Notes: generated by a model not told the origin, from the letters alone. A DNA stretch of 48,590 nucleotides from Guillardia theta CCMP2712 (GCF_000315625.1 NW_005434654.1:439165-487754), one strand, 5' to 3'. Counted from the stretch's first letter, positions 1-10,532 are shown. Translations and numbers: made by a program.

Positions 1-153
1 TCACTTTCGTCCTCCTCCTACTTCCATCCTTCCTCCTTGCTCTCGCTCTTGCTCCTTGCTCTTGCTCTTGCTCTTGCTCTTGCTCTTGCTCCTCTTCCTC
101 TTTTCTCTTCTCATCGTCGTCTTTGTCGTTTTCTTTTTGTCATCGCGTGATAA

Positions 154-261
154 GTTGGGCAGTTCTGGAGCAGATCTGTTTCTCGACAACACTTTCTACA
201 ACGCGGGAACAACAGGCATGAAGCGCGTGCTCTCGCCAGCTCTCTTCCTCGCCTCCCTCCC

Positions 262-300
<39 letters not shown>

Positions 301-301
301 G

Positions 302-335
<34 letters not shown>

Positions 336-1354
336 CCCATCTCCTGCTCCTGCTCCTGCTCCTCATCGTCCAACTTCATGTCGATTCTTCTTCTGGCACG
401 ACATTGCTGATCTTGCCTCATGCGCCGCAGGAAGCGATGTCCTCTATGCCGGCGTTCCTGTGATCTCACTGTCGGGAAGGAGAACTCTGAGCAGGATGGG
501 AGCAAGTCTGGCTGCAGGTGCTGCTATTTCTCTGCCTCCTGCCCTTCAACTTCCTGTATGCCGTTCCCTCTGGCTTGTCCTCCTCTCCTTTCCTCTCGGC
601 TCGTGTCGTTCCTCTCACCCTCCAACTTTCAGCGATGAACTTCTTCGATCTTCTCGTTCGTGACCTCGACGAGTACGTCGACCTTGCCGTCCGCCTTGGG
701 CAGAACCCGCGCAGACTAGCGGAGACGAAAATGAAGGCAAGCGTTCGCTTCCTCCCGCTGCTCCTACTCTCGTACATCACCATCTCGTTTCTTGCTCTCT
801 TTTCATCGCTCCACCTTCCCTTCACCCTCCTCGTCTCCTCTCGTTCCTCCTGCCTCCCCCCCTTTCGCTCTTTCCTTCTCTTCTCTGGGATACTGCACTG
901 AGTTACCCCCCGCAGCTTCACCGCCATACCCGACTCGGCCTGCTGTTCGACGCCGACCGCTGGGTTGTGGCTTACGAGGTGAAAGAGGCAGAGGAGGGAT
1001 GGGGGTGAGCAAAGAGCGACAGGAGAAGAGAGAGGAGATTGAGGAGCGAGGAGGAGTGAAGAATGGAGGGAGGAGCAGAATGACCGGGTGCAGGCGATGC
1101 TGGCGGCGATGTGGGATGCAGCGATCGCGGACGGTATTCGTACGGGGGGAAGAGAGGAGGAGGAGGTGATGAGAGAGGGAGGCAGAGGCAGCGAGGGTGT
1201 CCTGACGCCGCATGCAGGGAAGGAAGAGGAAGAGTATCGTGATATCCTCTCACGTGCTGGACCCGGGCTGACCTATCAAGTCGCTTCATGTGAACTAGTC
1301 TACACACACTGCAGCACCTCTGACTCAAGCACGCAACGACTTCTTTCCTCCTAA
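154..1354 (+). CDS. SPINDLY/OGT-type O-linked sugar transferase, C-terminal part (5' end outside window)
   Basis: This is the catalytic C-terminus of a GT41 protein O-GlcNAc or O-fucose transferase, which modifies Ser/Thr of nuclear and cytosolic proteins using a nucleotide sugar. Exons read about 154-215, 431-517, 633-736, 916-978 and 1079-1354, and all join in phase. Family landmarks appear in order: ADLFLDNTFYNAGTTGSDVL, then YAGVPVISL, then SRMGASL, then DLDEYVDLAVRLG, then a segment ending LLFDADRW, then a final helix with MLAAMWDAA. These match the OGT pattern of DxxLDT..YN..TT..D.L..G.P, ASR..ASL, and LFD..RW. Two introns (216-430 and 737-915) start with GC, not GT. The first contains a long CTCCTG repeat. 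The TPR half should lie upstream of the window. The last exon runs through a Glu/Gly-rich stretch and may be over-extended at its 3' end. Family assignment is confident; SPY versus OGT substrate is not decided. Confidence 0.82.
236..356. repeat. CTCCTG/CTGCTC microsatellite inside a GT41 intron
   Basis: Nearly pure CTCCTG hexamer repeats with a few interruptions lie within the first visible intron of the sugar-transferase gene. A related TTGCTC repeat lies at about 40-95. They create long Leu-rich or Glu/Gln-rich open frames that are not genes. Confidence 0.9.
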
Positions 1355-1437
1355 CACACAAGGGTTCCGTTAACAATCTACTCCCCCGGGGGGCGGGTGC
1401 CCTCCTGATCACTGTGGAGGACGAGTCAGCAGAGTCA

Positions 1438-3062
1438 TCAGGCACGGAGGAGCACAACGGGTACCTTGACCCTCCTCTGAGCCAACTTCTGCTGCTTGGT
1501 AGCCTTGTACTCTTCCCAAGGATCGAACTCATCGCTGCCATCAACCAGTCATACACACTGTCACCCTCCCCTTCCTCCGTCGTCTTACTCGTTAGAGGAC
1601 TCAGTGACCGAAGAGCCGTCCTCGACCTGAACCCTACACGTCAGCAATTCTCATCCCCACCTCCTTCCATGGGGGATTCACCTCCTTGTAGTGTCCCTTG
1701 TTGCTCAGGCTGTCGTACATGTATGCTACGTTGGTTCCCAGCGACCCTCCGCCGGCCTCCACGTTGTTGGCGAATTTCGCCATCTCCCAGGATCCTAGAG
1801 GAGGCTTCTGATCCAAGTACTTCTCCTCCTCCTCCTCGTCTGCTGCGGTCGCTGGCTGCTCCTCCGCTGCAGGAGCAGAATTCTCGCTCTTGCTCGCTAC
1901 CTCAGCACTGCGCACAGACGTTGATCGCACAGTCTTCTTGGGCTCCTGCGCCTCATCCTCGTTCCAGTAGTCCACGTCCTCCTCCTGCGGGCGGGAAAAG
2001 TCGCCCTTGCCGTGAACGTCAACCTGCCAGCCGTCAGCCACCGGAGAGCCACGACAAGCAGCCACTGACGTTGGAGAGGTCGGGACCATGGCTCTTGCTC
2101 GACACCTCGAAGTGCCTTCCCTTCTTCTGCAGGCTGTAAGGCAGGGTGAGCCAGCAGTCGACGCAGTCGCAAGATGGCATACTCGTTGTAGAGGTAGGCC
2201 ACGTTGGTTCCGAGCGCTCCTGCACCAGCCTCGGCGCTGTTGGCAGCGATGGCAGCATCCCAAGAGCCCAGGGCAGGCTTGTGCTTCACACGGCGATGAG
2301 CCTTCTTGCCCTCCTTGGCAGGAGCAGCCGCCTTCTTGCCCTCCTTGGCAGGAGCAGCCGCCTTCTTGTCTGACATCTGCGTCGACTCGTTCACACATGG
2401 GCTCTGCATCAGCAGGGACACACCTGGTAGATCTTGTCCTCCAGCTCCTTGATGCGCTGAGCCTGCGACAGCACCTGCACCTGCACGTCAGCGGGTTGGT
2501 CCCCAGCTCCTCCATCTCTCACAGCTTTCTCAAGGGCGGCTTCCAACTCAGCGTTCCCGCCCTTGGCGTTCTTGCTCTGATCATCGGAGGGAACGACCTT
2601 CAACGAGCTCCTGCGGCGCATTGGGAACGCATGACGAGCGGCATGAAACTCCGGTTCAAGAGGGATGGGAACGCTGGAATCGTCCATGAGCTGCTGGAAG
2701 CGAGCCTTCAAAGCCTGTCCGTTCGACTTCATGGCAGAGGCAGCGACCCAGGCCTTGATCTGGCGACAGAGACGCGAGTCAGCGTGACATGGCGGGGAGG
2801 AGAGAGGGGAGAGTCTGAGGTACCTGGCTACCAATCTTGTGCTGCCTGTTGATCTCAGCCTTGAGCGCGGACCTCGCGTTTGTCAGTTTGACCTGTACAG
2901 ACGGTGAGCCAAGGAAAGGTTCATGGCGGCCGAGTCAGCTCTTGCCTGCTTCAGCATGCTCCTGTGGTGCATGACGACTGTCACGACACCGATCATCACT
3001 GCCATGCAGCTGATTGCCGCCATGGCCGCCAGCAGCCTGGCGGTCTGTCGACACCCTGCCAT
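1438..3062 (-). CDS. Unrecognised membrane-anchored protein with two Gly-Ser-Trp repeat units
   Basis: I do not recognise the family. Seven exons join in phase: 3062-2946, 2892-2824, 2759-2424, 2376-2183, 2133-2106, 2023-1638 and 1534-1438 (about 408 aa). The N-terminus has a hydrophobic stretch (about residues 9-31, LLAAMAAISCMAVMIGVVTV) that reads as a signal anchor. A charged, coiled-coil-like region follows, with LEAALEKA and QRIKELEDKIYQ. Then comes a perfect duplication of KKAAAPAKEG. The C-terminal half holds two related units: KPALGSWDAAIAANSAEAG with LGTNVAYLYND, and KPPLGSWEMAKFANNVEAG with LGTNVAYMYDS. Each is followed by a basic/aromatic tail, and an acidic Ser/Glu linker separates them. 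The alignment of the two units guided the choice of the last introns. The first intron is GC-AG, and exon 5 is only 28 nt. The last exon could be longer. The gene converges on the sugar transferase with an 83-bp gap. Confidence 0.68.
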
Positions 3063-4035
3063 GGTTCTGCCTCTTCGGTCGAGAGCTCCGCAGCTCCAGG
3101 AAGCCCTCATCCCCCAGCAACCCTCCTAGTTGATCTGCTCATCGCCCTCATTCCCAATTGATGGCTGAGGTGAGGGCGATGAAATGTCACATCCTTTCAA
3201 AGCCGCGGATTTCCTTATTTTGGGGGTAGGGGTACTTGCTCTAGAGATTATCACCCCCAATTTATAGTTATGATTTTTGATAATAGGGTGGGTAGTTAAT
3301 TAAGGCTACTACGACCATGGTGGGTAGGTGCTTGCTGCAACAGAGGGCATACAAGAATCACTGGTTGGCGACCAACAATCCTCATGCAACATTCGCCATC
3401 CATACCCCACCAATATTTAGTTACTTGACTAATAGTTTAAACAATATGTTCTTATATACTAAATATAGTATTGAATTTTAACTAATATTGGAAGAGATAC
3501 ATTTGAATCAGGTAGAATAGGTAGACCCTTTCCGGTACGCAGTTGGATCCCTGCGGGGCGCAACCGATCGGGCAATGGTTGGCCTCCTTGCTGCGCTCTG
3601 TGCCGTGGCTCGCCCATGCTCCCTCCACCGCCTCCCCTCTGCTCCCCGCCCTCTGTAGAAGCTCCTCCTCTACATGTCTCGCTGCCTCGCTTGTCTGGTG
3701 GTACCCTAACTCTGACATGCTCATCTTCGCTCCTCATTTTTGTTACGCCGAACCCCAGGGTATCACAATACCCCTGCACATGTTTCTGCAGAAGGCGTTT
3801 CTGCCATGGCGACTTTTCCCTCCTTTAAAACAATTGAACAATTATGTTTGGTCTTGTCCTTGGTCAAGGTTTCATGCTTAAATCCTTGCGCTGCAACCAC
3901 TTCATGATCCGACTCTACTGTTGCTTTGCCATCCTACGTCCCCTTTGCCCCCGTCGATGTTGCCTCTGCTTGTTCTCTGCTTGTTCAATCGTTTGACCTT
4001 AAATTTTGTCGTCTGACGACTGATGTGGATAGGAG
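3063..4035. other. Intergenic, AT-rich with G-runs; no gene supported
   Basis: From about 3200 to 3500 the sequence is AT-rich and carries a GGGGGTAGGGGTACTTG-type motif that recurs near 39180. Open frames between 3459 and 3881 on both strands lack introns, domains and good start contexts, and I do not call them. The last 150 bases probably hold the promoter of the Sel1 gene. Confidence 0.6.
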
Positions 4036-4822
4036 ATGGAACACGATTATGTGCAGAAAAAGTCTAATGTAGCTAAGCAACAGCTTCTGTTGCTGACTGA
4101 CCGCCCGCACAACAAGGTAGCTGCTCGCCCCTAGGTGGATTCTTTGTACTAAGTATCCTTCTTAGTGTCCCCGTGTGAGCCCAACCCGCCACTTTCCATT
4201 CCGTGGGGTGTCGCAAGTCACTGTGAAGTGAGTCATGGCTGCTGCCTCGACCGACTGGAAGTGATCTTGGAGTCGCAGAAGGTTCCTGGAGAACGAGGAT
4301 GCGATGCAGCGGGTGCTCATGGAGTTCAACAGTGTGACTGAGGTGAGACAGCCGCTCCCTTGCGAGTGCGGAGCACGCTGACTGGCGGCAAGGTTGAGTC
4401 GTTGAGGAAGTGCAACCGCACCCTGCGAACGCTGGTTGACGAGCACCCGAAGCTGTGGAAGCACGTGACCTTCTCTCCTCCGGGGCTCGCGAGATTATCT
4501 CGACACGGGGTGAGGACCCTTCTTGCTCGTTGTCTGAAGCTGATTAGAGCTCTTCTACCAGGAAATGCTGCAGGCAGAGAAGATCTTGAGGAAAGGTGCT
4601 TCCTCCCGGCAGGCAATTGCTGGCTCTGACGTGCAGCAGGTGCCAAGGAAGGGAACACTGAGGCGCAGATCATGCTGGCATTAATGTGAGTTGCGCGCTT
4701 CATGGGATGTCTCCTGACCCTTGTGCAGGTATCATCATGGATACACTTGCCCTTGCCATCCGCTCGCCCTGCCGGTAATTCCTCTCGCCGTCTGTAAAGA
4801 TTTCTTGCAAAGAAGACACTGA
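4036..4822 (+). CDS. Small F-box-like plus Sel1-repeat protein
   Basis: Seven short exons join in phase: 4036-4116, 4166-4227, 4279-4342, 4393-4509, 4562-4595, 4637-4685 and 4729-4822 (about 165 aa). The start ATG gives MEHDYVQKK. The middle, with LRKCNRTLRTLVDEHPKLW, resembles the second half of an F-box (CNR..R.L..E...W). After it comes one clear Sel1-type TPR unit, ending AGAKEGNTEAQIMLALMYHH. F-box proteins recruit targets to SCF ubiquitin ligases, and Sel1 repeats bind partner proteins, so an adaptor role is inferred. The first half of the F-box is weak. The last exon after the Sel1 unit looks unlike coding sequence, so the true C-terminus may lie elsewhere or the gene may be decaying. 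The 41-nt intron 5 has CTGAC just before its AG. Confidence 0.6.
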
Positions 4823-5305
4823 ATGTCCCTGGTTGTTCCTGCATGTCTACCAGTCAGTACTGTGGTTGTTGTGCTAGTCCTTCTTTTGCGAACGTCTCTG
4901 TCAGCCTTCTATTCCATCTCCCATGCGGTCACTCCTGTCGCTTCTTTTTGATCTGGTGCTGCTGCAGGATGGTTTTTGTTGTTGTGTAAATGGTTGTCCG
5001 CCTCTGATGACGTGACATTGCTGTTTCTAGGGCGCACATTGATCGAGAGCGAGACCATCTCGAGACAAGGGCAACCCATTTTTCTCTTTTTTCTTTTCTA
5101 TTGGAGGATGCTCCTATCTCACCTTGCGAGAAACTGAAAGTTTTGGTGTACACAAGTAGAAAAAAAATCCAGTCAGTCATTCTTAAATACGATTTTTCCA
5201 TCGAGAATGGCATGTTGTAGACGATGCTGCTGGAGCAACGGAACTAATTATAAACAAAGTAAATGCTTAACTGACTATGAAAAGTCAACCAAAAATCTCC
5301 AGTGC
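4823..5305. other. Intergenic between convergent genes
   Basis: This holds the 3' regions of the Sel1 gene (+) and the phosphatase gene (-). It has AT-rich stretches but no convincing coding frame or RNA gene. Confidence 0.55.
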
Positions 5306-7431
5306 TCACTCTACGACATGATCGTCGGCCGCGAACTTCCTCTTCAGTCTCGTCTTTGCATCGTTGTACATCCTCCGCCTGTTCATCGCCTCCCTTACCC
5401 TCTTCACCCTTGAAGACATCACCTTCTCCCCGGGCTGTTCCTTCAGGATTGATCGAGGGAACTGCAACGTGAACGAGTCGTGCACGGCCCGATCGTCTCC
5501 GTGCACATAGTCGACCCTGAAGGAGTCGAGGTCCGCCACGACCTTGATGTAGCCATGGTTGATCGCATCCACCACCTGCAAGGGCACGGGCCGTCAGGCT
5601 CACGTGAAGCTCACCAGCCATGGCACGACTGCACCTCGAAGATCTCTGGCTGCGGCTCCTGGATGTTGTAGCAGCTCGCAAAGCCTCCCATGCCGATGAT
5701 CATGTAGATCGGAGCAGCGTACACGCCGGGGCCCGCAGGCCTAACACACTTACCCTTATAGACTGGGCAAGAACGCTGGTAGCTGTGATGGTGGGCGGTG
5801 AGGACGACATTCACCTTCACATCAATGAGCCTCACGGAGAGCAAGGGAGCGAGATATCTCAACCTGGAATTCCATGAAGATCTCCTCCCACTCCTCGATC
5901 ATCCGATCTCCCAGGACGTGATCCCCGTCGGGCTCGTCCCAGTTTGTGCTGCTGATGTACATTGGGCGATGCGCAGAGACGACGATCCATGGAGTGACTT
6001 TCCGGTCCACGGACTTGAGATCTGCCAGCAGCCACGCCGTCTGCATCTTGTACTCGTGCTCTGACGAGAGCACGACAACGTGGACAGGCCCTCGCTCGAA
6101 GCTGTACCATGGCTTGTCTAGCGCCTTCTTGGGTGCTGAGCTGTTCCCGAAGTACGGCATGGGAAAGCGCAGTTCGAAGGGAACCCCACACTCCCCTTCA
6201 GAGTCGGTCCGGCCGTAGGATCCAGTGCCGGGCCAGTCCCTCTCATGGTTCCCAATCCCAACCATCCACGGGATCCTGGAGCTGATGTCCTCTATCTGCT
6301 TGTGGAACTGATCCCATACCGATGCAAACCCTCTAGCGTACGAGATGTCGCCAATGTGGAGGACGAACGCCACGGATGGGTCCGCTGCCATGTCGCTGTA
6401 CATGGCTTCCGTCGTGTTCAAGGACGGGAACGAGTCAGAGTACTGCACACTCTCGTCCGGGGCATGCATCCCCAGGTCCCCGAAAGCAAAAAAGGAGATC
6501 TTGGAGGAGCTTCCCGGCCCCGGCATCTTGAACGATTGCACCTTGCTGAAGCCACTGGCCTCACTCCCGACACGGTAGAAGATTTCCTCTCCGCCCTCCA
6601 GCCCCTTCATCAGTGCCGAATAGAACATCCCTGGGTCACGGAAGCCCTTCCCCGCTGCGTCTCCTCCACACATGTCTTCGCGAGTGTAGGTCGTCCGCAC
6701 TTGAACAGCCGCCTGCATGTTGAGGACGTCCTGCGTTCTCCCCCACTGCACCATCATGGAGTCTCCTCCGACGGAGTTCGCCGTCCAACTGACGAGCATC
6801 TCGTCCTGTTTGCTGGTGTAGGCCAGCCTCCCTCCTGTCGGCATGTTCGGGTTCTTGAACTTGACGACGTTGGACTTGGAGACCAGCACTGCTGAGGTGA
6901 TGTCATTCTGAAAGAGGTAGAAGATGGTGTCTTTCCTGGGGTTCACCACCTGCGGTAAAGATCACAAGAGGTTGCAGGTGAGACAAAACAGCAAGCAAGC
7001 AACAGCAACACAGCGCCCTTGCGCTCTCAACATCGAGTCACAGAGCTGTGCAAACATGCAAAAGAAGCAACAAGTCTCACCTGGAAAGTGATCGTGCCCT
7101 TGTATCGTCCGCCGACCGACTGATATTTGATCGGAGCAACGACCGTGACGTCATCATCGACGTTGTACATGCCAATCCAGTACATGGTTCCGTTCTTCCC
7201 CGGCACCCCGTGCCATGAAACTTTCACAAACTCGCCGTTTTCCTCTAGGACGGCAGGAGAGGCGTTCAAGACTCCGACTATCATGGAGGGAGCGACAGTG
7301 AACTTCTCAGGCTGAGCTCTAGCAGGCGGAGGAAGGAGCTCGCTACCTGCTTCCTCGTACTGCCATCGAGGGAAGGCAGACACAGTCGTCAGCAGCAGAG
7401 CCGCCGCCAACACGTTTCTACACCCTGCCAT
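5306..7431 (-). CDS. Secreted purple acid phosphatase (metallophosphoesterase)
   Basis: This binuclear-metal acid phosphatase frees phosphate from organic esters outside the cell or in the vacuole. Four exons, 7431-7081, 6949-5864, 5815-5635 and 5575-5306, give about 625 aa, the size of the large plant PAP subgroup. Residues 1-19 are a signal peptide (MAGCRNVLAAALLLTTVSA). An Ig/fibronectin-like N-terminal region follows, then the five metal-binding blocks in order: GDLGMH, GDISYA, GNHERD, VVSAHRP and AHHHSYQR. The last has Ala where the family usually has Gly, but both His ligands are kept. The short intron 5863-5816 must be removed to bring EEIFMEFQ next to VNVVLTAHHH, which fits the family alignment exactly. 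The gene is divergent from the prenyltransferase. Phe follows the signal cleavage site, but the next residues are acidic, so plastid import is unlikely. Confidence 0.9.
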
Positions 7432-7676
7432 GGAGATGCAACAAGCGGGCTACAACTTAGGACTGAATATAGACCCGTCCTTTTCAGAGTAAAAATTGGG
7501 GTGGTGGGGTGGTCCTAGGAAGGGGTGTAGCCGAGCGGGCCGCGGGACCGTCGGGAGTCGCCGCGGCCCGGGCCCGACCGGCACTGAGAAAACTGAAAGT
7601 TCCGTCTGCGGAACAACAGGCCCAAGGCGGCCGCTGTACATGGAAGGAGGCATCTGACCGCGCGAGTTTCAGCAGC
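7432..7676. promoter_or_regulatory. Divergent intergenic region shared by phosphatase and prenyltransferase genes
   Basis: Only 245 bp separate the two start codons on opposite strands, so both promoters must lie here or overlap the 5' ends. The left third is AT-richer with GGGGTGGTGGGGTGG runs; the centre is very GC-rich. No clear TATA box was identified. Confidence 0.5.
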
Positions 7677-9080
7677 ATGGCGTCAGCAGGGAGCTCTCTC
7701 CTCCTTGTCTCCGTCATGTTCTTCGCCTCTCCCCAGGTCTCCTCTGCCTTCAGCTTCCATGCTGCCCATCAGGGCGCCCTCTCAGCACCGAGCTTGCGCC
7801 TTGCCCCCAGGACGTCTGTCTTCATGAAGGATCCTTTACCGCAGAAGAGACAAAAGGCGCCAATTGCTGCTCCTCTCCTTGCTCAACGGGGAGATGGTGA
7901 AGCGCGCAAGACGGACATGCTTCAGTCTCTGTACAAGTTCACGAGGCCCCACACGATCAGAGGCACAATCCTCGCTTCCTGCGCCTGTGTCACCAGGGTC
8001 ATGTTGAGTTGCATTGAGAATCAGGCGTACATAGAATGGAAGCTCATGCGCACTGCCGTGATCGGGCTTGTTGCTCTGCTGTGCGGCAACGCATACATCG
8101 TTGGCATCAACCAAATATACGACGTGGACATCGACAAGGTGAACAAGCCGTTCCTGCCAGTCGCGGCAGGGGAGATCAGCAAGCCTCTGGCCTGGTCTCT
8201 TGTTCTGGGATCAGGTGTCTTGGGGCTTTCTTTAGTCTACACCTTCTTTTCTCCGCTCATCTTCAAGCTATATTGTTTTGGAATGTTTCTCGGAACCGTC
8301 TACACCATCCCTCCCTTCCGCTGGAAGAACAATGCTGTCCTTGCAGCGTTTGCCATTGCGATGGTTCGAGGACTCTTGCTTAACGTAGGTCTGCATCATG
8401 CAGCTTCAGATGTCCTCGGACTAGCACTCTCATGGCCACCTCAGGTTCCTCGAGACATATTGTGTCTCCATGCTGACATGTGGCAGGTGTTGTTCATAGC
8501 CTCATTCATGACCGTGTTTGCGCTGGTCATTGCTGTGGCGAAAGATCTTCCCGATGTGGAAGGGGATCGCAAGTATCAGGTGCGGGAGATATCCTCTGTA
8601 CTCCTCTCACCATTCGGCACATCAGGTGCAGACGTTCGCCTCTCGTCTGGGCGTGGACAAGGCATCGAAGCTTGTGGTGCTGGTAGCTACTCCTTCCCTC
8701 CTTTGTCACAATCTTGTTGTCTGATTCTGGATCTGTGCAGGTTCTGCTCAGCAACTACGCCATGGGTGTTGCTGTGGGATTCTGGGCACAGTCTGTCAAC
8801 AAAGTTCTCATGGTGAAGACATCTGGCGATGTTCTTGTATGAGCAATGCTGATCTGTGGTCTGCATTCTACCAGATCCTCTCGCACTGCGGGTTGGCCAC
8901 TTGGTTGTTATGGTTTTCTTCCAAACTCCAAGCAGAATCAATTAGCAGGTCAAGTCTTTGCTAGCTTCGTTGTCCTTGATCCATCCATGGCTGACTTTGT
9001 TGCTTCCTAGCATCAAACTCTTCTATAGAAACATTTGGAAGCTGTTCTACGTCGAATATTTGCTTTTCCCATTCATGTAA
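7677..9080 (+). CDS. Homogentisate phytyl/prenyltransferase, plastid (tocopherol or plastoquinone synthesis)
   Basis: This UbiA-family membrane prenyltransferase joins homogentisate to a prenyl diphosphate, the committed step to tocopherol (VTE2 type) or plastoquinone. Exons read 7677-8444, 8487-8579, 8626-8682, 8741-8812, 8875-8948 and 9011-9080. The start MASAGSSLLLVSV begins a signal peptide. SSAFSFHAA follows, an Ala-Phe site typical of plastids of secondary red origin, then a basic transit region. Two Asp-rich substrate/Mg motifs are present: NQIYDVDIDKVNKP and KDLPDVEGD. About eight hydrophobic helices surround them. The C-terminus, with IWKLFYVEYLLFPFM, is like the plant VTE2 end and fixes the last two exons. 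Intron 8445-8486 (42 nt) is a multiple of three without a stop, so retention would only insert 14 residues. No in-frame ATG lies upstream. An A-rich AAATAAATGAATG follows the stop. Confidence 0.9.
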
Positions 9081-9119
9081 AAATAAATGAATGAACTTTC
9101 AGTGATCTTGCGATGAAAG

Positions 9120-9560
9120 TTTTTCAAGTTGGCCAGGCCCGAGGCTGAGTCAAACAAACTTGAAACCTCCGAGTCCCCCCCCTCCCCCCCCCCGGGCCCT
9201 CACTGGCAGGCTCAATGCGCGTGACTACGGGCGGCCCCCCCGGCGGTCTGAAAGTTACCAGGCTTACTCAGTGTTATCATAGTATCACTGTACTTTTACT
9301 CAAAGTTAAGTTCAAGATCAGTACGGTACGGTACGAGGACAATCAGTAGAGGCGAGGAGGCTTGACTAGGACTGACTCACGGGCCGATAAGTCGGCGATC
9401 GGACCCATGCCGTGGGGGCCCGTCACGGCGTGGCCCGGCGCGCCGCGCCGTTTCGAAGTTTCAAGTTTCACACGGTTTAGCGCGGCGGCCCGGCCCGGCG
9501 GGGCGTTCGGGCTTATGTAACGTCTGTAACCGTTCTTTTTTATTTCGAATCTCCTAGTTT
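9120..9560. repeat. GC-rich intergenic repeat block with TACTCAAAGTTAAGTT motif
   Basis: This block mixes homopolymer C-runs, CGGCCCGGCGGGGCG-type sequence and the motif TACTCAAAGTTAAGTT at 9297-9312, followed by CAGTACGGTACGGTAC. The same motif recurs at 25935-25950 and 43638-43653, in the last case again followed by CAGTAC and GGTAC. No coding frame is supported. It may be the remnant of a dispersed element. Confidence 0.6.
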
Positions 9561-10532
9561 TAGTCAACCAGGGTGCGTCAGAGGGGGGATGTGGTTTTTT
9601 CGGAGGGGGTGAATCTCCATGCAGAAATCCAATAATCAAACATTAGTTAAATATTATAGTACGAATTTATGTGTATCTTTCAAAATGAGTAAACTATCAA
9701 TATAGATTTTTTCAGGGTGTATATGGGTTCTGTCAAAATCTGAAAACCATCGACCCTTCCCCCAACTTGCTAGAGCACCCTAGGAGAGGGCGGCAGGCAA
9801 TGCAGCCCAGTTTCCACCTCCTCCGCCTCCTCCTCCGCCCGTGCCGCCTGCTCCTGCTCTACCTCGCTCACTGTCATGGCACAATCAGCCTACTCGATGC
9901 TTCCGTGCCTGCCTCCTATCCTCCCCGTGACACATGCGCGAATTGCAACTGAGAATCCCTTGATCAATCGCATGTTCTCTACTCTACTTCCTTATCTGTA
10001 AAATTTTCCTCTTGTTCGATCTTGTTGTTCTCCCTTGCTGGTGTGAATTGCGACATCTTGTGATGAGCAGAATTTCCGTCGCTCTATCTCAGTCCTGATG
10101 CTTCTCCCTGCATGTTTTGTTTGCTCATGATTCCCTTTCGGGCGAACGTCATGCGTTGCACTTCTCCCCACCATGTACGACTTATCAACATCTTCTCCCC
10201 TAGCTCACCTTCATCTCACCTTAGAGTCTGATGCTGTAGGGCAATCCGAGTCCTTCTGTTGTTCGTTGCAAGTTCTGTCGTGATGCACTTTGTGCTTGTA
10301 TGGCTCGTGCTGTTACGATGGGCGGTCATGCCCAATTCGAATGGGTCTTGATGTTCGACTGAGTGTCTGCTCCATCTTGCAACCTGTGATGTAAATCTGC
10401 AATCTGTGACAGCCTTGCTCATATCTGCAACAAAAGTCTGCTCAACCTGTTGGAGCTGTCGCTCACTAGATTCCTTGCAGTCAGTTTCATTCGATTCCCA
10501 GCTGAGCGAGCAAGAGCAACTAGCATTGAGGA
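9561..10532. other. Intergenic, 5' region of the Hsp70 gene
   Basis: AT-rich at first, then CT-rich, with no supported gene. It should contain the Hsp70 promoter. A palindromic AATTCGAATGG near 10334 has the TTC/GAA arrangement of a heat-shock element half, but I see no ordered array of such sites. Confidence 0.45.

Noticed and set aside
56-463. Leu-rich frame on the plus strand (and Glu/Gln-rich frame on the minus strand)
   Set aside because: Produced by CTCCTG/TTGCTC repeats in an intron. Only the short piece ADLFLDNTFYNAGTT is real coding sequence.
972-1213. Minus-strand Pro/Ser-rich frames overlapping the sugar-transferase exons
   Set aside because: Antisense shadows of purine-rich introns and exons of the plus-strand gene.
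3459-3881. Overlapping open frames on both strands of about 110 codons
   Set aside because: No ATG start in good context, no domain, Pro/Ser-rich, and no splice structure like the true genes nearby.
5816-5863. Possible continuation of the phosphatase exon instead of a 48-nt intron
   Set aside because: Reading through stops or shifts frame. Splicing joins EEIFMEFQ to VNVVLTAHHH exactly as in the family.
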